Assembly (NCBI RefSeq): GCF_000328665.1 | Contig: NC_019977.1 | Coordinates: 1,240,001-1,304,000 of the forward strand | Origin: Methanomethylovorans hollandica DSM 15978 | GTDB taxonomy: Archaea; Halobacteriota; Methanosarcinia; Methanosarcinales; Methanosarcinaceae | DNA: 64,000 nt | Direction: 5' to 3' | In this document: positions 22,204 to 30,838 of the stretch, piece by piece | Layout of the letters: each line of letters opens with the position of its first letter | Numbering within the stretch: the first letter of the stretch is position 1 | Position numbers and translations under genes: made by a program | Notes under the pieces: model-generated | What the model was told of the DNA's origin: nothing | Seen by the model: only the letters and a program-made list of their open reading frames with translations | The model's database searches: none

Positions 22204-24945
22204 CTATTCAGTATATCCTAATTCTTTGGCTCTATCAAAGGCTTGAATTGCTTCTTCTTCTCTTCCCAGACTACGAAGTGCGAAACCCTTGGTATGCCAT
22301 ATAACACTTGACTTTGGGTTTATTTCTATGACTACATCAAATGCCTGTATTGCTTCTTCGTATCTTCCTGCATCGGTAAGTGCAAAACCCATTCGAACCC
22401 AGGCGATTTCAGACATTGAATCTATTTCTATGGCTTTATCAAATGCACACATTGCTTCTTCATACTTTCCCAAACTACTGAGTACATAACCCGTGTTAGC
22501 CCATGAAATATCAGATTTTGGGTTTACTTCTATAGCTTTATCAAATGCCTGTATTGCTTCTTCGTATCTTCCCAGACTACTAAGTGCCAAACCCTTGCTA
22601 TCCCATGCACTATCAGACCTTGGGTTTATTTCTATGACTTTATCATATGCCTGTATTGCTTCTTCATATCTTCCCAAGATACTAAGTGCCAAACCCTTGC
22701 CACTCCATATACTAGCAGACCTTGGGTTTATTTCTATGGCTTTATCATATGCCTGTATTGCTTCTTCATATCTTCCCAAGCTACTAAGTGCGAAACCTTT
22801 GCTACTCCATGGACCTTCAAACTTTGGATCTATTTCTATGGCTTTATCATATGCCTGTATTGCCTCTTCGTCTCGTCCCAAGGTACTAAGTGCCAAACCC
22901 TTGTTATCCCATGCATGTGGATACTTTGAATCTATTTCTATGACTTTATCAAATGCCTGTATTGCTTCTTCGTCTCGTCCCAAGCTACTAAGTGCCAAAC
23001 CCTTGCTATTCCATATACTAGCAGACCTTGGGTTTATTTCTATGGCTTTATCATATTCCTGTATTGCTTCTTCGTCTCGTCCCAAGCTACGAAGTGCCCA
23101 ACCCTTGCTATCCCATGCACTATCAGACCTTGGGTTTATTTCTATGGCTTTATCATATGCCTGTATTGCTTCTTCGTATCTTCCTGCATCGGTAAGTGCA
23201 AAACCCTTGCTATTCCATGCACTAGCAGACTTTTGATCTATTTTTATGGCTTTATTATTTATTAAATAATTCAATTCATCTCTATCCACTAGTTTTACAC
23301 CATTTGCATCTGCTAACTCAATTGCAGATTTAGTAAAGTAACTGTTTGTTACAACACTGCACGAGGAACATCCATAATATTTCTTAGCTGCAACTACTTG
23401 TTGAACTGCGCTGTTTGAAACATTAGAAGTGTATTTTTTTACTTGAACAGCAGTCTTTTCTCCATACTTACTGATTATGAGGTCTGCTCCTTGGTCATTG
23501 GATAAAGGAGTTTGCTCGACAGAATAACCCATTTTCTCATAAAGTTGCCCAACGAAAGCTTCAAACTCGTATCCACCCATCCCATTTACATCAAGAATTG
23601 ATAATTGTTTCTCACTTGAGAGCAGATTGAGTTCAAATATCTTTGTCTTGATATGTTCTTCAAAATTTTTGTAATCTAAACTTGTCAAATTGCGTTCCAT
23701 GAAATATCGATGTAGAAAAGGTAATTGATAATCTATATCATTCCCAAAAAGATTAATTGTTTGTTTTATATAACCCATTTCATCTAAAGGTGCTGTTTTC
23801 ATACATTCAGTGAACAGACCATAAAAATATTCAAAACTTGCTTCTGAGACAAGTTCTTTCAAGATGGCTTTATTATGTATTTTTATTCCTTTTGTTATGA
23901 GAAGTTTATTGAGGTTTTCCAAATCCTCTTCACTATAACTGGTTCCATATTTTTTTGCAAAATCATGAATCAATTTGAAATCATAAGCGGGCTCAAATCC
24001 ATAAATTGATTTGAAAGAACATTTATTTGAAATGATGGATTTAAAATAAGATGGTATTTCATTTTCAACCTCTATATAACTAATGTTTTTCTTAAACATC
24101 ATGCCTTTAAATATTTGCAAATTTTCTGCATAATTGGATCCATAAACTGACATGAACTTGCCTAAGTAATGTTTGAAAGGTGTGGAATTATTACTCAGCA
24201 TATTCTCAAACATTATATCTATAAACATAGAGGTATGTCTTTTTTCAATTGAATCGATTAGTTTTTGTGTATCTGCTTCATTGAAGATTAGTTTTGCTTG
24301 TAAACGCAATAGTCTTTTGAAATCATCCAAATATTCGAGATAGTTGCTTCCATAAATATGGAAAAACACTTTTAGATAATCTATAGGTGTATCTGGATTT
24401 TCATTCAGTACCTGTTTGAACTTTTCTTTTAAACGGTCATTTTCTTCAATTAACAAAATTATTTCTCTTAGTGAGGAATCATTAATGAATTGTTCATAAG
24501 TTATTACTTTCCTTAAATAAATCAGTCTTTTAAATTCTAATGTAGACGTTATATTTTTATAATATTCGTTGCCATAAATCGAGATGAATGCTCTAATATA
24601 ATCTTCAAGCGCAATTGGATTTTTATCTAATACATTTTTGAATTTTTCTTCCAACAGAGATTTTTCATCCATCATAGCAGCATATTTTTTAGATTTTACC
24701 GTCTTTGCTAGTGATTTATAAAAACCTCCTATAATGAATGTTAAGATTATACCGTATATGCACATTATCCATAAAATCCGGTAGTAGAAGTCAATATAGT
24801 CAAAGTAATCAATGATAGAAATACTGATGTAGAAATAACACAAAGAAAAAAATATGATATATAGCAAATGAATCGGTTTTAATCTTACTTCTTTGCCTGA
24901 TAGTTTGTCAACTTCTTTAAAACCATACTTTTTTTCCTCTGGCAT
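22204..24945 (-). CDS. Membrane-anchored Mrr-type nuclease with 10 TPR repeats
   Basis: 913 residues. Two membrane helices (about 25-46 and 54-74) are followed by a helical region (97-440) with about five copies of a module marked by (I/V)YGxxY at 123, 197 and 267, with weaker forms at 332 and 399. An Mrr-like PD-(D/E)xK nuclease domain follows (450-565) with E460, D488 and Q501-x-K503 (GYEFE, GADLI, VQVKK). Ten nearly identical 34-residue TPR units (570-913) complete it. Mrr domains cut foreign or modified DNA; TPRs bind protein partners. As the only cargo of the tRNA-bounded element, it is probably a defence or inter-element conflict protein. The DNA of the TPR part repeats with a 102-bp period. 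Confidence 0.85.
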   Translation of the reverse strand: MPEEKKYGFKEVDKLSGKEVRLKPIHLLYIIFFSLCYFYISISIIDYFDYIDFYYRILWIMCIYGIILTFIIGGFYKSLAKTVKSKKYAAMMDEKSLLEEKFKNVLDKNPIALEDYIRAFISIYGNEYYKNITSTLEFKRLIYLRKVITYEQFINDSSLREIILLIEENDRLKEKFKQVLNENPDTPIDYLKVFFHIYGSNYLEYLDDFKRLLRLQAKLIFNEADTQKLIDSIEKRHTSMFIDIMFENMLSNNSTPFKHYLGKFMSVYGSNYAENLQIFKGMMFKKNISYIEVENEIPSYFKSIISNKCSFKSIYGFEPAYDFKLIHDFAKKYGTSYSEEDLENLNKLLITKGIKIHNKAILKELVSEASFEYFYGLFTECMKTAPLDEMGYIKQTINLFGNDIDYQLPFLHRYFMERNLTSLDYKNFEEHIKTKIFELNLLSSEKQLSILDVNGMGGYEFEAFVGQLYEKMGYSVEQTPLSNDQGADLIISKYGEKTAVQVKKYTSNVSNSAVQQVVAAKKYYGCSSCSVVTNSYFTKSAIELADANGVKLVDRDELNYLINNKAIKIDQKSASAWNSKGFALTDAGRYEEAIQAYDKAIEINPRSDSAWDSKGWALRSLGRDEEAIQEYDKAIEINPRSASIWNSKGLALSSLGRDEEAIQAFDKVIEIDSKYPHAWDNKGLALSTLGRDEEAIQAYDKAIEIDPKFEGPWSSKGFALSSLGRYEEAIQAYDKAIEINPRSASIWSGKGLALSILGRYEEAIQAYDKVIEINPRSDSAWDSKGLALSSLGRYEEAIQAFDKAIEVNPKSDISWANTGYVLSSLGKYEEAMCAFDKAIEIDSMSEIAWVRMGFALTDAGRYEEAIQAFDVVIEINPKSSVIWHTKGFALRSLGREEEAIQAFDRAKELGYTE

Positions 24946-25030
24946 ACAATACAGATGATAATGTTCTAAACTATATGTGCTTTTCTATTATTTCTAAGAG
25001 TGAGAGAGACAGTATATAATGCGAGTTAAT

Positions 25031-25150
25031 TCAAAAACAAAATTCCCCCAGAATCCTTCGATATTCATCCTTAGCCTGCTGTACTTTGTTCAAATAATGC
25101 GCGCTTCCAACAGTTGCAGGTGCGCGACCTTGAAGAATAATCAATCATGA
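25031..25150 (-). pseudogene. Second integrase-type fossil beside the right tRNA
   Basis: The minus-strand frame reads LIILQGRAPATVGSAHYLNKVQQAKDEYRRILGEFCF and stops. This fits the C-terminal end of archaeal tyrosine integrases (QGR...HYL with the nucleophile Tyr). It differs from the intact integrase, so an element of another type once used this site. No upstream part remains. The flanks 24946-25030 and 25151-25297 hold nothing else I can identify. Confidence 0.45.
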
Positions 25151-25297
25151 TATCTTAAATTGGTTATAGACAGTTGCACTAATATATCCTTAAATGGTTG
25201 ACAATGAAAGAAGAAATAGTCTTAAGGCGAAAAAGCTATAAGCTCTAACAACAAATAATAAAATAGAAAAGCAGGCTTTGTACATAAAAAAACCGAT

Positions 25298-25369
25298 AGC
25301 CCCCGGAGGGATTTGAACCCTCGACCTGCTGATTACGAATCAGCCGCTATACCGCTAAGCCACAGAGGC
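25298..25369 (-). tRNA. tRNA-Thr (anticodon CGT), right copy
   Basis: Identical in sequence and fold to the copy at 19037-19108. On this copy the 5' flank (25371 onward) has an AT-rich TATA-like segment about 25-30 bp away, and the 3' flank has a T7 run on the coding strand (complement of 25285-25292). This is therefore likely to be the normally expressed gene. Confidence 0.93.
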
Positions 25370-25482
25370 AATTGTGTCTCTAAAGATTACATAAGAATTT
25401 AATAATTTCGCTCAACCTGTAGTGACCGTTATTATTAATGAACCAAACATCAATTATTATTACAGAGTATGTTTAAGAATAG

Positions 25483-25743
25483 ATGGGTGAAGCAAAAATA
25501 CACAAAGACACAAATATAGTCGAGGCGTTTACACTTGTTATTCTGCTATCCTTATTTGCCTATGTGATAATCAATTGGGATATGATCCCTGAGCAAATAC
25601 CCTCACATTTCAACTTTCAGGGCCAAATAGACAGCTGGAGCAACAAAAACATGATATTGTTCCCTGTTCTTTTCTGCCTGTGCCTCTATCTACTTATGTG
25701 CCTATTACTATACGCGCAACATGATCACAATACTCAAACTTGA
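25483..25743 (+). CDS. Small membrane protein with DUF1648 motif
   Basis: 86 residues with two membrane helices (about 13-33 and 57-79). Between them is MIPEQIPSHFNFQGQIDSWSNK, the P-x-QIP-HFN--G--D-W-K signature of DUF1648, seen alone or with SdpI-like immunity proteins. Only the DUF1648 part is present. Function is unknown. It is the first gene right of the tRNA-bounded element. Confidence 0.7.
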   Translation: MGEAKIHKDTNIVEAFTLVILLSLFAYVIINWDMIPEQIPSHFNFQGQIDSWSNKNMILFPVLFCLCLYLLMCLLLYAQHDHNTQT

Positions 25744-25938
25744 GCTTGTATCTGTATTTGCTTACATAAAAAGACTTATAAGCGATTCTATGGCTGAAAC
25801 AATCCTGATACTTGAAAAAAGGTAACTTATATCCTGCTAAGGAACTTCATGCCCTCTGTTGCTGTGCACCTCAAACAAGCTATATGTGATGATTCACATA
25901 TCATAGCAGGATTTAATAAGGGGAACAAGGTGAATTAA

Positions 25939-26544
25939 ATGACAATTTCAACAGAAATAGATGTGCATCAATACAGAAAGCCGGAAATTAACATTGATGA
26001 GTTATTCGTCAGGAGATGGTCTCCAAGAGCAATGTCAGGACAGTCTGTTCCTGATAAGGACCTCATGCGTTTATTCGAGGCTGCAAGATGGGCACCAAGC
26101 GCCAGCAATGAGCAGCCATGGAGATTCATTTATGCAAAAAAGGGAACAAAGTACTGGGATGTGTTCTTTGATCTGGTTGCAGAAGGCAATAAAAGATGGT
26201 GCAAGAATGCTGCAGTTCTTATGGTGATCATTTCAAAAATCAGATTTACAAAATATGATGCAGAAAACAGGACACATTCATTCTCAGCTGGTTCAGCCTT
26301 TGAGAATTTGCAATTGCAGGCAACTAATCTGGGGTTGGTTGTTCACCCATTTGCGGGTTTTGATGAGAATAAGGCTGCTGAAGCATTAGGGATTCCCGAA
26401 GAATACTATGTAGATGTCATGGTAGCAATAGGAATGCCTGGTAAGATCGGCAATTTAGAAGAAAAAGACAGGATAAGAGAATTTCCCTCTGATAGAATGA
26501 AACTCAATGAACTGATCTTTGAAGGTAAGTTTGATGAAAAGTGA
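25939..26544 (+). CDS. Nitroreductase family protein
   Basis: 201 residues with the FMN-binding nitroreductase pattern: RRWSPRAMSGQSV near the N-terminus, ARWAPSASNEQPWRF (about 51-65), and a C-terminal GMPGK. The family reduces nitro compounds, quinones or other electrophiles with NAD(P)H; the physiological substrate cannot be told. AAGGTGA precedes the ATG. It stands alone, convergent with the trm5 gene. Confidence 0.88.
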   Translation: MTISTEIDVHQYRKPEINIDELFVRRWSPRAMSGQSVPDKDLMRLFEAARWAPSASNEQPWRFIYAKKGTKYWDVFFDLVAEGNKRWCKNAAVLMVIISKIRFTKYDAENRTHSFSAGSAFENLQLQATNLGLVVHPFAGFDENKAAEALGIPEEYYVDVMVAIGMPGKIGNLEEKDRIREFPSDRMKLNELIFEGKFDEK

Positions 26545-26558
26545 GGGATCGAAAATAA

Positions 26559-27566
26559 TCATCGCCCTCGGCCTTGAATTCTTACTTCGATGCAGACGTT
26601 GAATTGATGTGGAGAATAAGAGCGCACGATACGCGTGGCAATGGGCTCAATACCAAAACCGGCCCTTTGTGCGGCGGCTTCTATGTGAGCAAGGGAAGAG
26701 GAGTACAGGTCATCCTCAGGTGTGATGTCGTAGTAATGGATCACAGTTCCGGGCTTTGCAACAACCATGGCCGCATCCAGGAATTCCTGAGCAGTATGTG
26801 GCAGGTTCATGATGACATGGTCTGCTATCCCTGCATAGTTCCGGACCTCTGCCTTTGCATCCCCTTCGATAGCCTCCACATTGCTGACCGCATTAAGAGC
26901 GATGTTGTGCCTGAGGAACTTAACAGCTTCCGGATTTTTGTCAATGGCTACAACACGGCATGAAGGCCGGTTCTTCGCGATAAGGATGCTGAAAGGCCCT
27001 ACACCTGCGAACATGTCTGTGATCACCTCCCCTTCCCGTACCTGTTCCAGTATCCTGGAGCGTTCCGTGGCAAGTCGGGGAGTAAAATACGCTTTCTCCA
27101 TGTCAACAGCATACCTGCAACCATATTCTTTGTGAACCGTATGTGTCGTGTTTTCGCCCTTGATGAATATGAACCTGCGGGTGCGGAATTCTCCCTCCAC
27201 GGGGGATAATGCCGCCAGCACAGTTTTGATATGCGGGTTTGCCTGCAGCAATGCATCTGCTGCCCTCTCAAGGTCCGTTTCCCCGGATTCCAGCAGGGCT
27301 ATGCTACCTATTACTTCATATCTGGGTGTGTAGCCCAGCATATGTTCCAGAGTAGCTGGCCTTTCATGCATCACGAACTCACGTTCAGTGACCAGTGCAT
27401 CTTCCAGTGACAAATCAGTGGCGTTCGCGGCAGGGATAAGAGGAATATATATGCAGGAATCATCTGAAGCAATGCGTACTGAAGTATCCAGTAATCCTTT
27501 TTCCATAAGGAGTTTCCGGACATGTTCACCTTTTTTCTTGTCAACCCGAATACATTGCCTGTTCAT
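26559..27566 (-). CDS. trm5: tRNA (guanine37-N1)-methyltransferase Trm5
   Basis: 335 residues from ATG at 27566. This start overlaps the LysE stop (ATGA) and follows GGGTGC; a longer frame from 27620 would run back into lysE. The N-terminal D1 and middle domains are followed by a class I SAM domain with DMFAGVGPFSI and the NLPHTA catalytic loop. It makes m1G37 beside the anticodon, preventing frameshifting. Length and motifs fit archaeal Trm5. It is co-transcribed with the LysE-type exporter. Confidence 0.88.
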   Translation of the reverse strand: MNRQCIRVDKKKGEHVRKLLMEKGLLDTSVRIASDDSCIYIPLIPAANATDLSLEDALVTEREFVMHERPATLEHMLGYTPRYEVIGSIALLESGETDLERAADALLQANPHIKTVLAALSPVEGEFRTRRFIFIKGENTTHTVHKEYGCRYAVDMEKAYFTPRLATERSRILEQVREGEVITDMFAGVGPFSILIAKNRPSCRVVAIDKNPEAVKFLRHNIALNAVSNVEAIEGDAKAEVRNYAGIADHVIMNLPHTAQEFLDAAMVVAKPGTVIHYYDITPEDDLYSSSLAHIEAAAQRAGFGIEPIATRIVRSYSPHQFNVCIEVRIQGRGR

Positions 27567-28186
27567 ATCAGCACCCCCAGGGCAAACCCTGAGCCAAAGA
27601 AAATGAGGAATACTCCACATGAAAGGAGCACAATCTCATAGGTCTTTGAAGACATTAGTGCCTTACCCTTGCTAAAAGATGCAGACACTATACTGAACCA
27701 GCTAAGATCCGCTATCCAGTGCCCGAATATAAATAACCCGGCAGCCAGCAGGCTTATCTCAAGACCTTTGAGCACAAACGCACTGCCTGCTGCAAACCAC
27801 CATACCCAGAAATAAGGATTTGATACAGAAGTGATAAATCCTGCTGTTACAGGGCTTGCAGAAACGCTGTTTGTTTCTCCACCTTTTGATAGCGCTGCCT
27901 TGCGGGCATTTTTTATGGTCGATATGCCAAAAAGGATGAGCACTGCACCTCCAATTAGAGATATTATAGATATTTCCTTCTCAAATACGAGAGAAGGCAT
28001 ACCAAGAACGATGAGAATGCAAATGACAAATTCGAGCATTGCATGACCCAGTACCATCTTCGGCCCAGAGGTCCAGCCATTCTTCATAGAACTATCTATA
28101 GTAGCAAATAACATCGGTCCAGGTACAAGTGCGCCAGAAAGACCAACTGCAAAACCTATGGTAAGAATCTCTATAAGTTCGAACAT
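27563..28186 (-). CDS. LysE/RhtB family amino acid exporter
   Basis: 207 residues with about six membrane helices, opening with FAVGLSGALVPGPMLFATI, the LysE-family GxxxPGP motif. The family exports amino acids or related metabolites. It overlaps trm5 by 4 bp, so the two are coupled, but no functional link is evident. Confidence 0.85.
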   Translation of the reverse strand: MFELIEILTIGFAVGLSGALVPGPMLFATIDSSMKNGWTSGPKMVLGHAMLEFVICILIVLGMPSLVFEKEISIISLIGGAVLILFGISTIKNARKAALSKGGETNSVSASPVTAGFITSVSNPYFWVWWFAAGSAFVLKGLEISLLAAGLFIFGHWIADLSWFSIVSASFSKGKALMSSKTYEIVLLSCGVFLIFFGSGFALGVLI

Positions 28187-28258
28187 TGTCCACTTTGCCT
28201 ATGTGCTTTAGCACAAAAAGAGAAAGAAAGGTAAAAACCTTTCCACAGGCTTGTGTTC

Positions 28259-29272
28259 TTAGAGAATGATCTCTATGTCCAGCTCTTCGGCCAGTTCTTT
28301 GTACCTGTTGCGGATAGTGACCTCGGTAACGCCTGCTACATCTGCGACTTCTCTCTGGGTCCTTCTCTCACCACAGAGAATAGATGCGATATAGATTGCA
28401 GCTGCAGCTACACCTGTTGGCCCTCGACCGCTGGTAAGCTCTTTCTCGGAAGCCTGCCGCAGAATCTCCACTCCCTTGGACTGCACCTCACCTTTAAGAT
28501 TAAGGCCTGAGCAGAACCTTGGGACATAATCGATGGGTGAAGTGGGCATTAATTTAAGGGAAAGTTCTCTGGAAATGAACCTATAGGTCCTCCCGATCTC
28601 TTTCCTGCTGACCCTTGAAACCTCTCCGATCTCATCAAGTGTCCTTGGCACACTGCACTGGCGACATGCTGCATATAAGGCAGCTGCGGCCACACCTTCA
28701 ATACTTCTTCCACGGATAAGGTTCTTGTCAACTGCTTTTCTGTACACGACAGCAGCTGTTTCACGCACCGTTCTGGGAAGACCAAGAGCCGATGCCATCC
28801 TATCAAGCTCTGATAACGCAAAGGCCAGGTTCCTTTCAGTGGCGTTACTGACTCTTATCCTGCGCTGCCATTTCCTTAACCTGTAAAGCTGTGCCCTGTT
28901 CTTGGAGGAAATAGATTTTCCATAAGAATCGCGGTTCCTCCAGTCGATCATTGTGGACAGACCCTTGTCATGTATGGTATATGTCATGGGTGCGCCCACA
29001 CGGGAGCGTTTCATTCTCTGGTCGTGATCGAAAGCACGCCACTCAGGTCCTTCATCCACGAATTCCGCATCCACTACAAGACCACATTCAGAACACACAA
29101 GTTCAGCTCTTTCATAGTCCTGCACGAGATTGCGGCTACCGCATTCCGGACACTGGACCGTTGCATTCTCAACTTCTGCATTTTGTTCTTTCTCTTTACG
29201 TGCTTTTATCATTGCACGTATTTTTTCTCTTTCAGAAGTGTCTGAATACCGTACCCTTTCGACTTCGACCAT
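28259..29272 (-). CDS. tfb: Transcription initiation factor TFB
   Basis: 337 residues from ATG at 29272, preceded by AAGGTGA; the upstream in-frame codon at 29314 lacks a binding site. An N-terminal zinc ribbon ([10 protein letters not shown]...CSECGLVV) and B-finger ([20 protein letters not shown]) are followed by two cyclin folds (about 140-235 and 240-335). It recruits RNA polymerase to TBP-bound promoters. It lies next to gar1 on the same strand. Confidence 0.95.
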   Translation of the reverse strand: MVEVERVRYSDTSEREKIRAMIKARKEKEQNAEVENATVQCPECGSRNLVQDYERAELVCSECGLVVDAEFVDEGPEWRAFDHDQRMKRSRVGAPMTYTIHDKGLSTMIDWRNRDSYGKSISSKNRAQLYRLRKWQRRIRVSNATERNLAFALSELDRMASALGLPRTVRETAAVVYRKAVDKNLIRGRSIEGVAAAALYAACRQCSVPRTLDEIGEVSRVSRKEIGRTYRFISRELSLKLMPTSPIDYVPRFCSGLNLKGEVQSKGVEILRQASEKELTSGRGPTGVAAAAIYIASILCGERRTQREVADVAGVTEVTIRNRYKELAEELDIEIIL

Positions 29273-29363
29273 ATTATTCACCTTGAAGATACTAATGACG
29301 AACTTGAAATGCAATTGTGTGACTATTGGTAAAAACCCAACATTAGATTTTTATATGTTCCAA

Positions 29364-29624
29364 TCATTGGACATATAGACGTTCATTCAAATAATGCCGA
29401 GCTTCCAAAGTATTGACTTTCCTGTCAAGTTTCACAGTATAATATGGATTTGCCACAGGACCAAAATAGTTGGTGACCTTGCCAATCCTCTTGACAGTTT
29501 TGTCCATCACAGAAGAATTCACGTGAGGCTTTTCCCCTTTGGGCGCCTTATCATCTCCTTGAATGATAAGAGTTCCATTCCCAAAAGCGTGAAGCACTGT
29601 TCCAAGTCTTTTCATATCCCTCAT
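29364..29624 (-). CDS. gar1: H/ACA RNA-protein complex subunit Gar1
   Basis: Up to 86 residues; a second ATG at 29615 preceded by GAGG may be the true start. The small beta-barrel with KRIGKVTNYFGPVANPYYTVKL is diagnostic of Gar1, a core subunit of archaeal H/ACA RNPs that guide pseudouridylation. It probably forms a transcription unit with tfb. Confidence 0.88.
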   Translation of the reverse strand: MRDMKRLGTVLHAFGNGTLIIQGDDKAPKGEKPHVNSSVMDKTVKRIGKVTNYFGPVANPYYTVKLDRKVNTLEARHYLNERLYVQ

Positions 29625-29822
29625 TAACTATATATTTTTTTCTCTCAGCTGATAGAATGCAGCTATGTTGTATATATACTTTTCGCACTACTTAAATACG
29701 AACCTGGTCCCTAGATATAATACTGAAAGAGTATAACCAGATAGGCACCCAAAATAACATCATTAACAATTTATATGCCATCACTTAAATTACATTTATC
29801 TTGATATAATGAGGTATTCCCT

Positions 29823-30113
29823 ATGAAAATGAGGATCATAAAATGCAGTGATATAGGCCTCTCCTGTAACTTCATGGCCCATGGCTATGATCTGGATGAG
29901 GTTGAAAAGACCATGTGGGATCATATTGAAACGGAACACAAGGACATGATCAAAGACATGTCGGATTATGATCTGCATCAGCTCAAGCATCGTGTATCAA
30001 CTTTTCTGGGCAGAAGCTGCGGTTGCGGGCATCTGGAAAAACCAGGGGAGGATTATGATAGTAACGCTTGTAACACATTGTACCGGATCCGCAATTTCCA
30101 CAAAGGCCTCTGA
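29823..30113 (+). CDS. DUF1059 family small protein
   Basis: 96 residues with the DUF1059 pattern: CNFMAHGYDLDEVEKTMWDHIETEH. The C-terminus adds SCGCGH and a further Cys at residue ~84, suggesting a metal site. GAGGT precedes the ATG. Function is unknown. Confidence 0.75.
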   Translation: MKMRIIKCSDIGLSCNFMAHGYDLDEVEKTMWDHIETEHKDMIKDMSDYDLHQLKHRVSTFLGRSCGCGHLEKPGEDYDSNACNTLYRIRNFHKGL

Positions 30114-30477
30114 AATACCTAATTAATGCACTATTGAAGTTGCAAGCCTCAGATTTAAAGCGTGGAAGTGATTTTCGTAGCTTCCATTTAGAGTTCCAGT
30201 GGAAATAGAAGGGCTTTATATTTTTAATGTACATAAAAATACGGTTCTAGAATGCCGGAAAATATGATCCCATATTCTTATCCAACATATCAATAAACTG
30301 TTTTCATCACATACCATAGATCCCACTATAAAAGCTTTTCAAAATATTTTCTGTTTTAGGTACACTGTTACTCTAATTAGTAAAAAATAACTTTATAATA
30401 AAAAATAACTTTATTGTCATAAATAAAGGTGTGGCAACTTATATATGTAAAAATATACTATAAATCATTAAACAAGA
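30114..30477. other. Intergenic region upstream of a membrane protein gene
   Basis: AT-rich, with no ORF or RNA recognised. The only structure seen is a pair of identical 16-bp direct repeats at 30381-30396 and 30399-30414 (TAAAAAATAACTTTAT). Confidence 0.4.
30381..30414 (+). repeat. Tandem 16-bp direct repeats upstream of a membrane protein gene
   Basis: TAAAAAATAACTTTAT occurs twice with an 18-bp period, about 65 bp before the ATG at 30478. The period is close to two helical turns and could mark a regulator site. Because the units are almost pure A/T, chance or slippage is also possible. Confidence 0.35.
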
Positions 30478-30792
30478 ATGCATACTCCAAATCAGGGTAT
30501 GAGTTCAAAAAAGGAAAATGTGTGTATCATGACACATGTTGTTTTGCAAAACGTTATTAGGAAAGAGAGTATTGAATTTACAGGACTGATAACAATAGCC
30601 TTAGTTGTAGCTAAAGCTAAGGGATACATGGATGTAGAATGGTTGTGGGTGTTTGCACCATTGTGGTGGCCTGCAGCATTGGTTCTTGGCTTGATGCTGA
30701 TAATTGTAGTTCTTATAATAATAGCTCTTTTCTTAGCTTTGATCGCTTATATTGCTCTAAATGCTGTAAAGATCGCTTATCACCTCACATAA
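30478..30792 (+). CDS. Small membrane protein, Fragile-X-F/TMEM185-like
   Basis: Up to 104 residues; the true start may be ATG at 30499 or 30529. Two or three hydrophobic segments include GYMDVEWLWVFAPLWWPAALVLG, resembling a family of small bacterial and archaeal transmembrane proteins with WSWWWVFAPLW motifs. Function is unknown. Confidence 0.55.
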   Translation: MHTPNQGMSSKKENVCIMTHVVLQNVIRKESIEFTGLITIALVVAKAKGYMDVEWLWVFAPLWWPAALVLGLMLIIVVLIIIALFLALIAYIALNAVKIAYHLT

Positions 30793-30838
30793 GTACAGGA
30801 TAAAAGTAATGCACATAATAATCTTCAGGGAGATGCCT

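Larger units (their letters stand above)
19037..25370. mobile_element. Integrated element of about 6.3 kb bounded by duplicated tRNA-Thr genes
   Basis: Two 73-bp identical direct repeats (19037-19109 and 25298-25370), each a full tRNA-Thr(CGT) gene plus one base, enclose a tyrosine integrase beside the left repeat, a gene-poor zone rich in inverted and direct repeats (20.7-21.9 kb), one large cargo gene (22204-24945) and a fossil integrase end beside the right repeat. This is the layout of an element integrated at a tRNA. A 13-bp sequence CAAAGCCTGCTTT occurs near the left inner end (19144-19156) and, inverted, near the right inner end (25268-25280). No replication protein is visible, so it may be a decayed or satellite element. 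Confidence 0.7.

Noticed and set aside
22030-22221. 63-residue plus-strand ORF after the repeat zone
   Set aside because: AT-rich, no binding site or recognisable motif, and it overlaps the 3' end of the nuclease-TPR gene.
22493-23236. 247-residue plus-strand ORF with repeats
   Set aside because: It is the complementary reading of the TPR-coding repeats of the minus-strand gene.
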